Assembly: GCF_000730645.1 (NCBI RefSeq)
Contig: NZ_BBIU01000014.1
Coordinates: forward strand, 124,001-188,000
DNA: 64,000 bases
Source: Pseudomonas parafulva NBRC 16636 = DSM 17004
GTDB lineage: Bacteria > Pseudomonadota > Gammaproteobacteria > Pseudomonadales > Pseudomonadaceae
Direction of reading: 5' to 3'
Of the stretch, positions 1 to 9,820 are shown piece by piece. The stretch's first letter is position 1. Each line of letters begins with the position of its first letter. Position numbers and translations under genes: made by a program. A model generated the notes under the pieces. The model made no database searches. It saw only the letters and a list, made by a program, of their open reading frames with translations, and had not been told where the DNA came from.

Positions 1-744
1 CGTAGCTACTGGATGGCGCTGGACGATACGCGCAAGGCAGCATTCCGCTTCCACCACATCTCCACCGATGAAGTGTACGGCGACCTTGAGGGCCCGGAAG
101 ATCTGTTCACAGAGACCACACCGTACCAGCCAAGCTCGCCCTACTCCGCCAGCAAGGCCAGCTCTGACCATTTGGTGCGTGCTTGGGCGCGGACCTATGG
201 CTTGCCAACCCTCGTTACCAACTGCTCTAACAACTATGGTCCGTTCCACTTCCCCGAAAAGCTGATCCCGCTGGTTATCCTCAATGCCCTTGAAGGTAAA
301 CCACTGCCGATCTACGGCAAAGGCGACCAGATTCGAGATTGGCTGTACGTCGAAGACCACGCACGTGCGCTGTACAAGGTAGTGACCGAGGGTGAGATTG
401 GCGAAACCTACAACATCGGTGGCCACAATGAGAAACAGAACATCGAAGTAGTTCGCACCGTCTGTGCCCTGCTAGATGAATTGCGCCCTGGCTCAGCCTT
501 TCGCCCGCATGTTGACCTGCTGACTTACGTCAAGGACCGCCCTGGCCATGATCTGCGATATGCGATCGATGCAAGCAAAATCCAGCGCGAACTCGGCTGG
601 GTGCCGGAAGAAACCTTCGAGTCAGGTATCCGAAAAACCGTGCAATGGTATTTGGACAACCCGGAATGGGTGGCACACGTGAAAAGCGGCAGCTACCAGC
701 AATGGATCGACTCCAACTACACCACACGCACGGGTAAGGCATGA
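1..744 (+). CDS. rfbB: dTDP-glucose 4,6-dehydratase, 5'-truncated by window edge
   Basis: Converts dTDP-glucose to dTDP-4-keto-6-deoxyglucose, the second step to dTDP-L-rhamnose, in the cytoplasm. The frame is open from base 1 and the first in-frame ATG at 13 is internal, so the true start lies upstream of the window. About 247 residues are visible of a family length near 350. The catalytic motif STDEVYG and the SDR YSASK motif (Tyr-X3-Lys) are present, followed by the usual extended-SDR C-terminus. The stop overlaps the rfbD start by 4 bases (ATGA), so rfbB, rfbD, rfbA and the next glycosyltransferase are probably one transcript. Identity is secure; only the N-terminus is missing. Confidence 0.95.
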   Translation, partial: RSYWMALDDTRKAAFRFHHISTDEVYGDLEGPEDLFTETTPYQPSSPYSASKASSDHLVRAWARTYGLPTLVTNCSNNYGPFHFPEKLIPLVILNALEGKPLPIYGKGDQIRDWLYVEDHARALYKVVTEGEIGETYNIGGHNEKQNIEVVRTVCALLDELRPGSAFRPHVDLLTYVKDRPGHDLRYAIDASKIQRELGWVPEETFESGIRKTVQWYLDNPEWVAHVKSGSYQQWIDSNYTTRTGKA

Positions 745-1646
745 AAATTCTGCTGCTGGGCAAAAACGGCCAGGTTGGCTGGGAACTGCAGCGGGCACTG
801 AGCGTGTTAGGCGAAGTGGTGGCCCTCGACCGCCATCCTGCACAAACCGCTTACGGTGAACTGGCGGCAGATTTGTCAGATCTTTCCGGCCTGCGCCATG
901 CCATTACCAAGGTGGCACCGCAGGTCATCGTCAATGCCGCCGCCTATACTGCTGTGGACAAAGCTGAAACCGAGCGCGAGCTGGCCCACACGGTCAACGC
1001 CTTGGCCAGCCAGGTAATGGCCGAAGAAGCCAAGCGCCTCGATGCCTGGCTGGTGCATTACTCCACCGACTACGTCTTCGACGGCAGCGGCACTGCGCCA
1101 TGGCAAGAAACCGACCCGGTAGCGCCGGTAAATTACTACGGTGCAACCAAGCTCGAAGGCGAGCAACTGATCGCGGCGTCGGCCTGCAAGCACCTCATTT
1201 TCCGCACTAGCTGGGTGTATGCCGCACGCGGCAACAACTTTGCCAAAACCATGCTGCGTCTAGCCAAAGACCGGCCAACGCTGAGCGTGATCGCTGACCA
1301 GATGGGCGTACCAACTGGAGCGGACTTGTTGGCGGATGTCGCCGTGGCTGCGCTGCAGCAAGCTATGCACAAGCCCGAACTCGGCGGCATCTATCACTTG
1401 GCGCCCGCTGGCGAAACAACCTGGCACGCTTACGCAAGCTATGTTATCGAGTTTGCCCGTCAGCATGGTGAAACCCTCGCTGTGGAAGCGGTCAACCCAA
1501 TTACCACAGCCCAATACCCAACACCTGCCAGCCGGCCGTTGAATTCGCGCCTAGCAACCGTGAAACTTCGCAACGCTTTTTCACTGCACCTGCCGGACTG
1601 GCAAGTGGGTGTAACCCGTATGCTTATGGAAGCTTTGAATAAATGA
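741..1646 (+). CDS. rfbD: dTDP-4-dehydrorhamnose reductase
   Basis: Final NADPH-dependent reduction giving dTDP-L-rhamnose. The 301-residue protein has the N-terminal nucleotide-binding motif [10 protein letters not shown], the STDYVFDG segment and the active-site YGATK motif (Tyr-X3-Lys), at the usual length of RmlD. It overlaps rfbB and rfbA by 4 bases on either side, which indicates translational coupling. The substrate comes from RfbC, whose gene lies about 8 kb away on the opposite strand in this locus. Confidence 0.96.
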   Translation: MKILLLGKNGQVGWELQRALSVLGEVVALDRHPAQTAYGELAADLSDLSGLRHAITKVAPQVIVNAAAYTAVDKAETERELAHTVNALASQVMAEEAKRLDAWLVHYSTDYVFDGSGTAPWQETDPVAPVNYYGATKLEGEQLIAASACKHLIFRTSWVYAARGNNFAKTMLRLAKDRPTLSVIADQMGVPTGADLLADVAVAALQQAMHKPELGGIYHLAPAGETTWHAYASYVIEFARQHGETLAVEAVNPITTAQYPTPASRPLNSRLATVKLRNAFSLHLPDWQVGVTRMLMEALNK

Positions 1647-2533
1647 ACACAACCAATCGTAAAGGGATCATTCTGGCTGGTGGTTCGGGGACACGCTTGC
1701 ATCCATTGACCCTGGGCGTCTCCAAGCAGATGCTGCCCATCTATGACAAGCCGATGATTTTTTATCCACTGTCGGTTTTGATGTTGGCAGGCATGCGGGA
1801 AATCCTGATCATTTCTACCCCCGAAGACCTACCAGCATTTCGTAAGCTGCTGGGGGACGGGAGCCAATATGGCGTGCAGCTCAGCTATGCCGAGCAACCA
1901 AGCCCGGACGGCCTGGCACAGGCGTTCATCATTGGTGAGCAGTTCATTGGCAAAGACCCTTGCTGCTTGATCCTTGGCGACAACATTTTCTACGGCCAGC
2001 ACTTCTCCGATAACCTGCGCGCTGCCGCCGACCAAACCGAGGGCGCGACGGTGTTCGGTTACCATGTTGCCGACCCCGAGCGCTTCGGTGTGGTTGAGTT
2101 CGATACCAACGGGCGAGCGCTCAGCATCGAAGAGAAACCTGCCGAACCCAAGTCCAGTTATGCCGTTACCGGCCTTTATTTCTACGACAACAACGTCGTT
2201 GAGATCGCCAAGGGCATCAAGCCGTCCGAGCGCGGTGAGCTGGAAATAACCGATGTGAACAGTGTCTACCTCAATCAGAAAAACCTCAGTGTCGAAATTC
2301 TTGGTCGTGGTTTTGCCTGGCTGGATACCGGCACTCATCAGTCGTTGATGGAAGCCAGCCACTTCATCCAAACCATCGAAGAACGCCAAGGCTGGAAAGT
2401 CGCGTGCCTGGAAGAAATTGCCTACAGCAACGGCTGGATCACCAAAGAGCAAGTAGCCGAGCAGGCAGAAAAACTTAAAAAGACCGGCTACGGCAAGTAC
2501 CTGCTAGGCCTCTTGGAGCCAGGTCGCCACTGA
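1643..2533 (+). CDS. rfbA: glucose-1-phosphate thymidylyltransferase
   Basis: First step of dTDP-L-rhamnose synthesis: glucose-1-phosphate plus dTTP gives dTDP-glucose. The 296-residue protein begins with the nucleotidyltransferase signature [11 protein letters not shown] near residue 12 and has the GDNIFYG metal/nucleotide motif near residue 112. Length matches RmlA of gram-negative bacteria. The start overlaps the rfbD stop by 4 bases, and the glycosyltransferase start follows its stop after two bases. Confidence 0.96.
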   Translation: MNTTNRKGIILAGGSGTRLHPLTLGVSKQMLPIYDKPMIFYPLSVLMLAGMREILIISTPEDLPAFRKLLGDGSQYGVQLSYAEQPSPDGLAQAFIIGEQFIGKDPCCLILGDNIFYGQHFSDNLRAAADQTEGATVFGYHVADPERFGVVEFDTNGRALSIEEKPAEPKSSYAVTGLYFYDNNVVEIAKGIKPSERGELEITDVNSVYLNQKNLSVEILGRGFAWLDTGTHQSLMEASHFIQTIEERQGWKVACLEEIAYSNGWITKEQVAEQAEKLKKTGYGKYLLGLLEPGRH

Positions 2534-2535
2534 CT

Positions 2536-3486
2536 ATGGCCGCCGGGATAAACACCGTTGGCAACACCGCCAAAATTGCAGTGCTGCTGGCTGCCTATAA
2601 CGGTCGCGAATGGATAGAGGCGCAACTGGCCTCTGTCCTTGCCCAGATTGGGGTCAACGTTGATATCTTTATCAGCGTTGATCCCTCCACCGACGGCACC
2701 GAATCGTGGTGCGCCGAGTTCGCACAGGCTCATGCTAATGTCGTGCTTCTGCCCTTCTCCGGCGTCTTCGGCGGCGCCTCACGCAATTTCTTTCGTCTGA
2801 TCAGGGACGTTGACCTGTCAGCGTATGAATTTGTGGCATTCGCCGACCAGGACGATCTGTGGTACGAAAACAAGCTAGAACAGGCCGTTGCTATGTTGCG
2901 CAACAGCGAAGCTGAGGGGTATTCGAGCAACGTCGTGGCGTTTTGGGAGGATGGGCGCCGGTTGCGGATTGATAAAGCTCAACCCCAAGTGCGCTGGGAC
3001 CATTTATTCGAAGCCGCGGGCCCTGGTTGTACCTATGTGCTAAGCCGTAAGCTGACATTGGCCTTCAAAGCACAGCTTCTTAGTTGCTGGGACGAAGCGC
3101 AGCGTATCGACCTACACGATTGGTTTTGCTACGCCTTCGCCCGCAGTCGTGGCTATGGCTGGGTCATCGACCCGCGTCCAGGGCTGGACTACCGGCAGCA
3201 TGAGCGCAACCAGGTTGGAGTTAATAATGGGATGGCGTCAGCAAAGGCGCGCTGGCGGAAGATTACCAACGGCTGGTGGTTTGAGCAGGTGCTGTTGACT
3301 GCGCGGCTTTTGCAGATAAACAGCCCATTCTTCGCGTTGACGGGCACTCACCACAAGGTGAAATCGTGGACCAAGCTGGCGTTCAGCGCTGCCAGTTGCC
3401 GCAGGCGTACACGTGACCGGGTGATGTTCTTTCTCATCTGCCTGCTGATGAGCGTTCTCGGTCAGCAGCCCAAGCACCGCAGGTAA
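2536..3486 (+). CDS. family 2 glycosyltransferase, probable rhamnosyltransferase
   Basis: Probably transfers a sugar, most likely L-rhamnose, to the growing O-polysaccharide at the inner face of the inner membrane. The GT-A fold is indicated by the N-terminal LLAAYNGREWIEAQL segment, a DPSTDG acidic motif and the FADQDDLWYE motif, which is typical of RgpB/WbbL-like rhamnosyltransferases. The protein is 316 residues with a basic C-terminus and no clear membrane segment. It follows rfbA after 2 bases and is the last plus-strand gene before a 13-bp hairpin. The sugar and linkage are inferred from the adjacent rhamnose genes, not from a diagnostic residue. Confidence 0.85.
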   Translation: MAAGINTVGNTAKIAVLLAAYNGREWIEAQLASVLAQIGVNVDIFISVDPSTDGTESWCAEFAQAHANVVLLPFSGVFGGASRNFFRLIRDVDLSAYEFVAFADQDDLWYENKLEQAVAMLRNSEAEGYSSNVVAFWEDGRRLRIDKAQPQVRWDHLFEAAGPGCTYVLSRKLTLAFKAQLLSCWDEAQRIDLHDWFCYAFARSRGYGWVIDPRPGLDYRQHERNQVGVNNGMASAKARWRKITNGWWFEQVLLTARLLQINSPFFALTGTHHKVKSWTKLAFSAASCRRRTRDRVMFFLICLLMSVLGQQPKHRR

Positions 3487-3524
3487 TGCTGGAACCCGAT
3501 CGTGCAACCCCCTACTAGCGAGTT

Positions 3525-3557
3525 AAGGTGAAGGGCTGCTGGTCAGCCCTTCACCTT
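3525..3557. terminator. hairpin between convergent O-antigen operons
   Basis: A perfect 13-bp inverted repeat (AAGGTGAAGGGCT at 3525-3537, complement at 3545-3557) with a 7-base loop lies between the ends of the plus-strand glycosyltransferase and the minus-strand giant gene. There is no T tract on either side, so its action as a terminator is inferred from position and stem strength. Confidence 0.5.
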
Positions 3558-3563
3558 GGCTTG

Positions 3564-6500
3564 CTACACCACACCACGCCCGCAGTAATGGTCATCCAGC
3601 ATGACTTCGCCCAGCAACTTCAGCTCGTCGGTAGAGTGCTTCGAGAAAAACTCATCGGCAATCGCCCGACTGACCTCAATCGATGGCGCAAAACTGCCCA
3701 GCAACTGAGTACGCACCTGCACCGCGTCCCTGGCAAACTGAAGTACGCCGTTGCGCAGGTCGTTCCTGAATGCATCACCATCACGCTCCTGGACCGATAG
3801 CTCACGGTAGTGGGCCTCTACGTTCACACCATCCGTAGAGGTGTACTTCACAACCTGCCCATCACTGGAGCTCAGCAATTTTTCAAGCTCGAAGCTACGC
3901 AGGTACATGATGGGTGCCGCCAAGCTGTGCTCTACGTTATGCATCAGGCAACCACGCACAATCACGCCGTGCTGTTCGGCCACAGGGATCGAACGCTCGT
4001 CAGTGGCCAAATAGTAGCCACTGAGCTTCTGCCCGGTAAGTTTGCACAGATAGTTCTGAATAGTGGCGCCATAGCCAACGTCCACCACCGCGGTTCGCTG
4101 GCCACCCATCAACCCCATGGTCTTCAAATACAGGGCCAGTGCTTCACGCTCTTGCTCTGCCTGCTTGAAGATGGTTTCGGCCAGTTTGGTTAACACCGGC
4201 TGCAGCACGGTGAGGTTGCCATTGCGCACCTCAACTTGGGTATCCCGGCCTACATTCAAATCGGTTTGGAGCTCATGCCAAACCGAATCGCTCAAGGTTA
4301 AGCCGAACCGCTCAAGCAAATAGTTGCTTGCGGTATTCAGGTAGTAGTCGCCTTTGCCGAGGGCCAGCACATCTTCCAGGTTGGCTAGCAGCGGCACGCT
4401 GCAGGTACGGCGAGAAACGACCAAGTACTTCGAATGCGGGGCATCGCTGACATTCCCAGCCCAAACGTCGTAAACGGCTTTCATCAGCTGGCCCTCTCGG
4501 GCCAAGAAATGAAGCTGCTCAACACCATCGCTCCGGGCATTGTCGATCAACCACTGCGCCATACCGGTTAGCATCGGGCCGACCAGGCTGTAGCCGACGT
4601 TGTACGGCGTGGCGTGGAATAGCGATCCAGGATTCAGTTTGGGGTAAACCACTGCGGCGAAGTTATGCTGGAACAGCAGCCCCAGAGTCAATTCGGCGTT
4701 CAGCTCGTGGGCGAACTCGTACTTCTCGACAATGCTACGCAGGCGAGGCGTGCCCCTGGCCAACTCTGTTGGGCGCAAAATATGCAATCCAACACAGCCT
4801 TTATCACAGGGAATCTGCAGGTCCGAGCGTTCGTTATCACCTACCATGATGAACTCGGCCGGCTGCAGGCGGTAGGCGTGCAAAACATGGTCGTAAAGTT
4901 GACCGGTGTCCTTGCGTAACCCCACTTCGTTCGACAGGTAGAACTCTGACCAGCCGTTTACGCCATTTGCATTCAATGCTCGGGTGATCAGAGCCTTGGG
5001 CAGGAACATGTCGGAGATTAACACCACCGGCTTGCCTGTTGCCTTCGCCGCCTCGAACAGCTCAACTCCGCCGCTACGAGCGGACAACGATCTATACTCT
5101 GTATGCTCCTCGAGCTTGCGAATGGTGTGGACATCCTCCTGCGAAAGCTTACTGAGCTGCGCAAACGCCTGGTAGATGTCATCCAGATCGACATCCTTGC
5201 CTTTATGCTTGCGCGCTTGGCTTTCTGCCAGCACCCGATAATCTCGGAACAATTCGGATAGATGCTCGGGCAAGTTGGCCGCTACGATATGCTTGGTGGT
5301 TTCCGCATCGATTAGAGGGCGAATTAACAGCGTGTCGAAAATATCGAACCCGATGCATTTAATAGCCGGGTTGGAAAATTGCCCTATCATCCACTCGTAC
5401 GGGCGACCCACAGACTGGTCAAGACGCCACGACGACCACGTAGGGTTCTCGGTGTCCTGGATGATGCCAGGTTGCAAGCCTTGCTTACGTGCACTGAGCA
5501 CTAGCAGCCGCTCAAGACAATGCGCGAATGTCCCGTCGGTCTGGCCCGCCTCTTCGATGAAGTCTTCGATGGTGATGCCAGCGTTGAATAGAGGCCGCAT
5601 AGCGTCGCCTCGGGCCCAGAACATGGATCCTGCAGGGAAGTCAAAATACCCCTGCGGTACGGGTGCGATCCCCAGACGCGTGCACCAAGCGGCGCCCATC
5701 CCTTTATTGGCGAGCCAGGTATTGGCCTGACAGGGTACGGATTTGAAGTTCTGTGGATAGACGATGCCCTTGCCGCCAGTCATCAGGGTAAAAATCCTGC
5801 GGATGGTGGCTGTGCTGCCCAACAGATTACCCGCCAGATACTGGCGCCAGCCCTCGGTTGCTCCTGCGTTGTACAACGATTTCTTGCTATGCAGGTGAGC
5901 CACGTAATCGTAGCCGCGTAGCGCCTCTCCGAAAGTGACGAACATCGGGGCGATGTCACGACCGCGATTGTCCACTATCTGAAAGATCTGCGTCTCGCAG
6001 TTGGGTAACTGCGCGAAGGCTGCTTGGCAGGCCTGCTGACCTTCGGCATCCTTTACCGACACATAGAGATCATAAGCAAAAGGCATATTCCTGAGGTAGC
6101 CAGCAAATTCACCCGCCAAGTCCTCATAGTACATGTGCAAATGAATGGCGACTCTACCTTCGACTTGCTCTGCCGGCAGAATACCCTCCAGCGTGATAAG
6201 CGTATTGTCTACAGACTCCATGTGCGGCTGGCTGCCGTTTTTCCACATCTCGTAGTGCGGGCTACCCCGGAACACGAATGCCAGGTTTCGATAGCCCCAG
6301 TTCAGCAGAGAGTTGCGGTACTTATGCGGAATAGCCCAGTACAACGGCTTGATCTGGTCCAATACCCGAGCGCGCAGCCCACCGGCTACTAGCGGACGCT
6401 GCCCGCGCACCGCCCGCGAAAGCACGCGCATAGGGGCGGTAACCTTCCAACTGCTGGAACGGTGAATGCCCTGTACGATGCCGGCAAATTCATCTGCAGA

Positions 6501-7517
6501 CCGCTTGGCCTGTTCGTCCTTCAACGCCAACTGATGCTTTAGGCTGGTGCTTTCTTCCCGAGCCTTGGCAGAATCGTTGCGCACATTGACCACCTCATCA
6601 CGAAGCGCTGCCAGCGCTTCCTGATCCACACGGGCAGCGGCCAAGTCGCTGTGCGCTTCGGCAATGGCGACTTGGGCTTCAGCAAGAGAACTCCTGGCTT
6701 CGGCTAATTGCGCCTGCAGTTGCTCTTGGAGACGTTCAGGAGCACTCGTAACATCAGCCAGTTGCTCGTGCAACTGCTGCGGCGCCTGCTGTGCCTCGGC
6801 TAGCTGCGCCCGTAAGAATTGACGGCTCCCCTGCAACGCTGCGTTTTCTTCGCGCAATTGATCAAGCAATCGAGCGTGCGCTGGGATCTCCTGCGGATTG
6901 AGCAATTCAATCGAGCCATCCAGCAGCGCATTGTTAAACTCGGGCTGCGTATTGAACATACGGCTGTCGAACTGGGTCGCCACAGCTGCATTCTTAGCAA
7001 AAACGCTAACGAATGCATGCTGGTTTACGGCCTGATCGCCGGCCGCCTGCGGCCCGACGAACGACTCTAATAACACAGCGGGGTACCCGCTGTGCTGAGC
7101 CCAATTTACCAGCGCCTTGCCTGCACCCGGGTAGAAACGCCAACAATCCAACGGCCGGCGCTGAAGGCTACCTTCATTAGGCGCGATGATGCACAAGAGC
7201 CCTGATGGTTTGAGAATACGCAGGAATTCATTGAACACCACCCAAAACATATCCGCGTGCCCAAAGATCGAACTGCAAATGACGGCATCTACGCTCTCGG
7301 CGTCAAACGGCAGGGCAGCGACATCGTCCAAGACGATATCCACGCCAAGCCCCTGAGCTGCATCGACGCAAGTGTATTTGAAGCCTTGCGAGCAGAGGTC
7401 CTTAGGCGAGTCACCCAGGTGCTGCGCACCCATGACGACGACGTTGGCGCCAACAGGCAGGTTGTTGCGGTAGGTCTCAAGAAAGAGCCGACTATAATTA
7501 TGTGCAGGGAGGTGCAT
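3564..7517 (-). CDS. multidomain methyltransferase / coiled-coil / RgpF-like / HAD protein of O-antigen synthesis
   Basis: A 1317-residue cytoplasmic protein. Residues about 1-190 resemble a class I SAM methyltransferase, with a degenerate glycine motif (VVVMGAQHLGD) and an acidic VDA segment. Residues about 215-345 are rich in Ala, Gln, Glu and Leu heptads, a likely coiled coil. Residues about 450-680 match the rhamnan-synthesis F (RgpF) type. About 718-930 is an HAD domain with FDIFDT, LISD, a Lys and GDNERSD. A C-terminal region without a recognised name follows. In HAD motif I the usual second Asp (two residues after Asp725) is Phe, as in dehalogenase-like members, so phosphatase activity is uncertain. 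The gene abuts wzt (its start touches the wzt stop). The layout recalls WbdD, the capping methyltransferase and length ruler of E. coli O8/O9a. The role in chain termination is inference. Confidence 0.8.
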   Translation of the reverse strand: MHLPAHNYSRLFLETYRNNLPVGANVVVMGAQHLGDSPKDLCSQGFKYTCVDAAQGLGVDIVLDDVAALPFDAESVDAVICSSIFGHADMFWVVFNEFLRILKPSGLLCIIAPNEGSLQRRPLDCWRFYPGAGKALVNWAQHSGYPAVLLESFVGPQAAGDQAVNQHAFVSVFAKNAAVATQFDSRMFNTQPEFNNALLDGSIELLNPQEIPAHARLLDQLREENAALQGSRQFLRAQLAEAQQAPQQLHEQLADVTSAPERLQEQLQAQLAEARSSLAEAQVAIAEAHSDLAAARVDQEALAALRDEVVNVRNDSAKAREESTSLKHQLALKDEQAKRSADEFAGIVQGIHRSSSWKVTAPMRVLSRAVRGQRPLVAGGLRARVLDQIKPLYWAIPHKYRNSLLNWGYRNLAFVFRGSPHYEMWKNGSQPHMESVDNTLITLEGILPAEQVEGRVAIHLHMYYEDLAGEFAGYLRNMPFAYDLYVSVKDAEGQQACQAAFAQLPNCETQIFQIVDNRGRDIAPMFVTFGEALRGYDYVAHLHSKKSLYNAGATEGWRQYLAGNLLGSTATIRRIFTLMTGGKGIVYPQNFKSVPCQANTWLANKGMGAAWCTRLGIAPVPQGYFDFPAGSMFWARGDAMRPLFNAGITIEDFIEEAGQTDGTFAHCLERLLVLSARKQGLQPGIIQDTENPTWSSWRLDQSVGRPYEWMIGQFSNPAIKCIGFDIFDTLLIRPLIDAETTKHIVAANLPEHLSELFRDYRVLAESQARKHKGKDVDLDDIYQAFAQLSKLSQEDVHTIRKLEEHTEYRSLSARSGGVELFEAAKATGKPVVLISDMFLPKALITRALNANGVNGWSEFYLSNEVGLRKDTGQLYDHVLHAYRLQPAEFIMVGDNERSDLQIPCDKGCVGLHILRPTELARGTPRLRSIVEKYEFAHELNAELTLGLLFQHNFAAVVYPKLNPGSLFHATPYNVGYSLVGPMLTGMAQWLIDNARSDGVEQLHFLAREGQLMKAVYDVWAGNVSDAPHSKYLVVSRRTCSVPLLANLEDVLALGKGDYYLNTASNYLLERFGLTLSDSVWHELQTDLNVGRDTQVEVRNGNLTVLQPVLTKLAETIFKQAEQEREALALYLKTMGLMGGQRTAVVDVGYGATIQNYLCKLTGQKLSGYYLATDERSIPVAEQHGVIVRGCLMHNVEHSLAAPIMYLRSFELEKLLSSSDGQVVKYTSTDGVNVEAHYRELSVQERDGDAFRNDLRNGVLQFARDAVQVRTQLLGSFAPSIEVSRAIADEFFSKHSTDELKLLGEVMLDDHYCGRGVV

Positions 7518-8894
7518 TTATAGACCTGTTTCGGTGTCGATACTTAACTGAATGTCCAACATCGGAATACCGATCAATCCCGATGCCGACGGATCCTGGC
7601 TTGAATGGAAGATAACAGCGTCGTGAATCCAGTGGTGTGAAGTATGGTCTTGCTGTGTACCGTCAGCGACGGCAACCTGAATCGAATAGTCCCCGCCGGC
7701 GAGCCATGGCATGGGGAAGGTGAATTCCGCCTTGAACGCTTGGCCAGGCGCAGCTACTGGGGGCAAGCGGTCCTTGATGCTCAGCGTGTTGCTCCCGAAC
7801 AGAAACTGCCCAAGCCGATCTTTGACATAAAAACCCAGCACCGGTTTTCTCAACTCTGTGTAGGCAACCGCGCGAATCGTCAGCGTTACAACCTCGCCGC
7901 CCTTGAGCGCCCTGATGTCACTGCCGTCTTCAGCGGTAACGTTTACGTAATTTATCTGCGCTCCCAACGGGTCTGTCTGCGCTGAAGCCTGCAAGTTGGG
8001 CTGGAACAGGCTCAGCGGGCCAGCACTCTCGTAAGGCAGCCCCCCCGCCCAGATTTCCCGAAGTTTCCGGGCTGTCGCAGAAGCATGCGTCTTATCCAGG
8101 AGCTGTTTGTCTTGCGTGGCACCGAGGATAAAGTTCAGGTAGTGTTCCGAAGTCTGCTTGGCTTCTCCGAGCTCTCTGGTCTCACCATCCGCCAACCAAA
8201 GAGCTTTGTCGCACAGCGCAATTACCGACGTACTATCGTGACTGACAAACAATAGGGTTTTTTCTTCTTTAAACTTGCGCAGGAAACGCATACACTTTTG
8301 GGTAAAAATAGCATCCCCAACGGCCAGTGCCTCATCGATGATGAGAATATCGGCATCCACATGCGCAATAGTCGCAAATGCCAGCCGCACAAACATACCG
8401 CTGGAGTAAGTCTTCACTGGCTGATCTATGAAATCCCTGATCTCGGAGAAATTCACGATATCGTCGAACCGCTCGTCCGTTTGCTCTTTGGACAAACCAT
8501 AGAACGCTGCACTGAGGTAAACGTTCTCGCGGCCAGTGAATTCCGGATTGAAACCCGCACCCAGCTCCAGTAATGCCGCTACCCGGCCATATGTTTGAAC
8601 ATGGCCATGGGTAGGGCTCAATGTGCCACAAATTAGCTGCAACAAGGTCGATTTGCCAGAGCCATTGCGGCCAATAATACCTAGCGTTTCTCCCTTATTG
8701 AGTGTAAACGACACATTTTTCAGTGCCCAAAACTCCCGGCTGTATGCTTTCTGCTGCATCCCAAGCCCTCGCCGCAAACGAGGCAGGATTGACTGCTTGA
8801 GCCGGTCTTGTGGCTTGGCATAAATGTGAAAGCACTTCGATACACCGCTAACGACGATCGCTGCGTCACTCTGCTGCTGGCGGTTAGAGGACAT
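7518..8894 (-). CDS. wzt: O-antigen ABC transporter ATPase Wzt with C-terminal substrate-binding domain
   Basis: ATPase of the Wzm/Wzt exporter that moves undecaprenyl-linked O-polysaccharide across the inner membrane. The ATG at 8894 (MSSNRQQQ) is preferred over an upstream in-frame ATG because it gives a short overlap with wzm and the usual N-terminus. The protein is then 458 residues. The nucleotide-binding domain (about 15-250) has Walker A GRNGSGKST, signature YSSGM and Walker B ADILIIDE. Residues about 310-440 form the extra beta-rich domain seen in Wzt proteins that recognise a modified chain end (for example VLGFYVKDRLGQFLFG). That domain implies export of a capped polymer, consistent with the methyltransferase gene immediately downstream. 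Confidence 0.93.
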   Translation of the reverse strand: MSSNRQQQSDAAIVVSGVSKCFHIYAKPQDRLKQSILPRLRRGLGMQQKAYSREFWALKNVSFTLNKGETLGIIGRNGSGKSTLLQLICGTLSPTHGHVQTYGRVAALLELGAGFNPEFTGRENVYLSAAFYGLSKEQTDERFDDIVNFSEIRDFIDQPVKTYSSGMFVRLAFATIAHVDADILIIDEALAVGDAIFTQKCMRFLRKFKEEKTLLFVSHDSTSVIALCDKALWLADGETRELGEAKQTSEHYLNFILGATQDKQLLDKTHASATARKLREIWAGGLPYESAGPLSLFQPNLQASAQTDPLGAQINYVNVTAEDGSDIRALKGGEVVTLTIRAVAYTELRKPVLGFYVKDRLGQFLFGSNTLSIKDRLPPVAAPGQAFKAEFTFPMPWLAGGDYSIQVAVADGTQQDHTSHHWIHDAVIFHSSQDPSASGLIGIPMLDIQLSIDTETGL

Positions 8895-9714
8895 CAGCGA
8901 ATCCCTTTCTCGTTTTTTGGAACCATGCATAACCAAACCAAGCAGTCATCAAAGCCATGAGCGAGTATTTCGCCAATCCTAGCCAGTTCGGCATATGGCC
9001 CCAAATCAATACATCCCGGAGTTGCTCAATGATAAATGTCAGCGGGTTGGCCTCCATGAAGGGGCGCATCTCGACCGGCAGCGAGCTGATCGGGAAGAAT
9101 ACCGGTGACATGAACAGCATGATCATAGTGATGATGCCAATAGTTTGACCCACATCACGCAAGTACACGCCCAACGAAGCCAGTGCCCACGCCAAGCCTT
9201 GTACAAATATGATGTAGGGCACCGCTATCAATGGTATAAAGAGCATGGTTGCGTGAAGTTCACCATTGACGAAGACGATAGCGCACATCAGCACCAGTAA
9301 ACTCACACTGGTGTGGAACAGCGCAGTACACATCGAGATGACCGGTAAGATCTCAAGCGGAAAAACCACTTTTTTGACGTAATTAACGTTTGCCAAGATC
9401 AACCCAGGCGCCCTATTCAATACCTCGGCAAACAGCCCGTGCACGATCATGCCGGCAAACAACAATACGGCGAAATCGCCCTTGCTTTCATGTGGGGACG
9501 TTGTCCAGCGAGCTTTGAAAACCACTGAAAAAACGAAAGTGTAAACCGCCAGCATGAACAATGGCGTCAGAAAAGACCACAAGAGCCCCATCACGGAGCC
9601 TTTATAGCGGCCAACTACTTCTCGGCGTGTCATTTGTAGAATCAACCGGCGGTAATGCCAGAGATTGCTTACCAGTGCCCACGGTGAAACGGGGGCCTGT
9701 GAATGCGGGTTCAT
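8884..9714 (-). CDS. wzm: O-antigen ABC transporter permease Wzm
   Basis: Inner-membrane permease partner of Wzt. The 276-residue protein is of the ABC-2 type. It opens with a soluble segment containing MTRREVVGRYKGSVMG, a typical amphipathic entry, followed by about six hydrophobic segments. It overlaps the wzt start by 11 bases, so the two are coupled. No wzx or wzy gene was seen in the window, which supports an ABC-dependent rather than Wzy-dependent pathway. Confidence 0.93.
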   Translation of the reverse strand: MNPHSQAPVSPWALVSNLWHYRRLILQMTRREVVGRYKGSVMGLLWSFLTPLFMLAVYTFVFSVVFKARWTTSPHESKGDFAVLLFAGMIVHGLFAEVLNRAPGLILANVNYVKKVVFPLEILPVISMCTALFHTSVSLLVLMCAIVFVNGELHATMLFIPLIAVPYIIFVQGLAWALASLGVYLRDVGQTIGIITMIMLFMSPVFFPISSLPVEMRPFMEANPLTFIIEQLRDVLIWGHMPNWLGLAKYSLMALMTAWFGYAWFQKTRKGFADVL

Positions 9715-9820
9715 TCAGTTACCTCGGAGCATGTAGCAAAATATCGGTGCGCCAAGCAGCCAAGTACACCCAGCCGCTCCCACCTGCGTGAAAGTGCTAG
9801 GCTTGCGAAGATCGGCAGTA

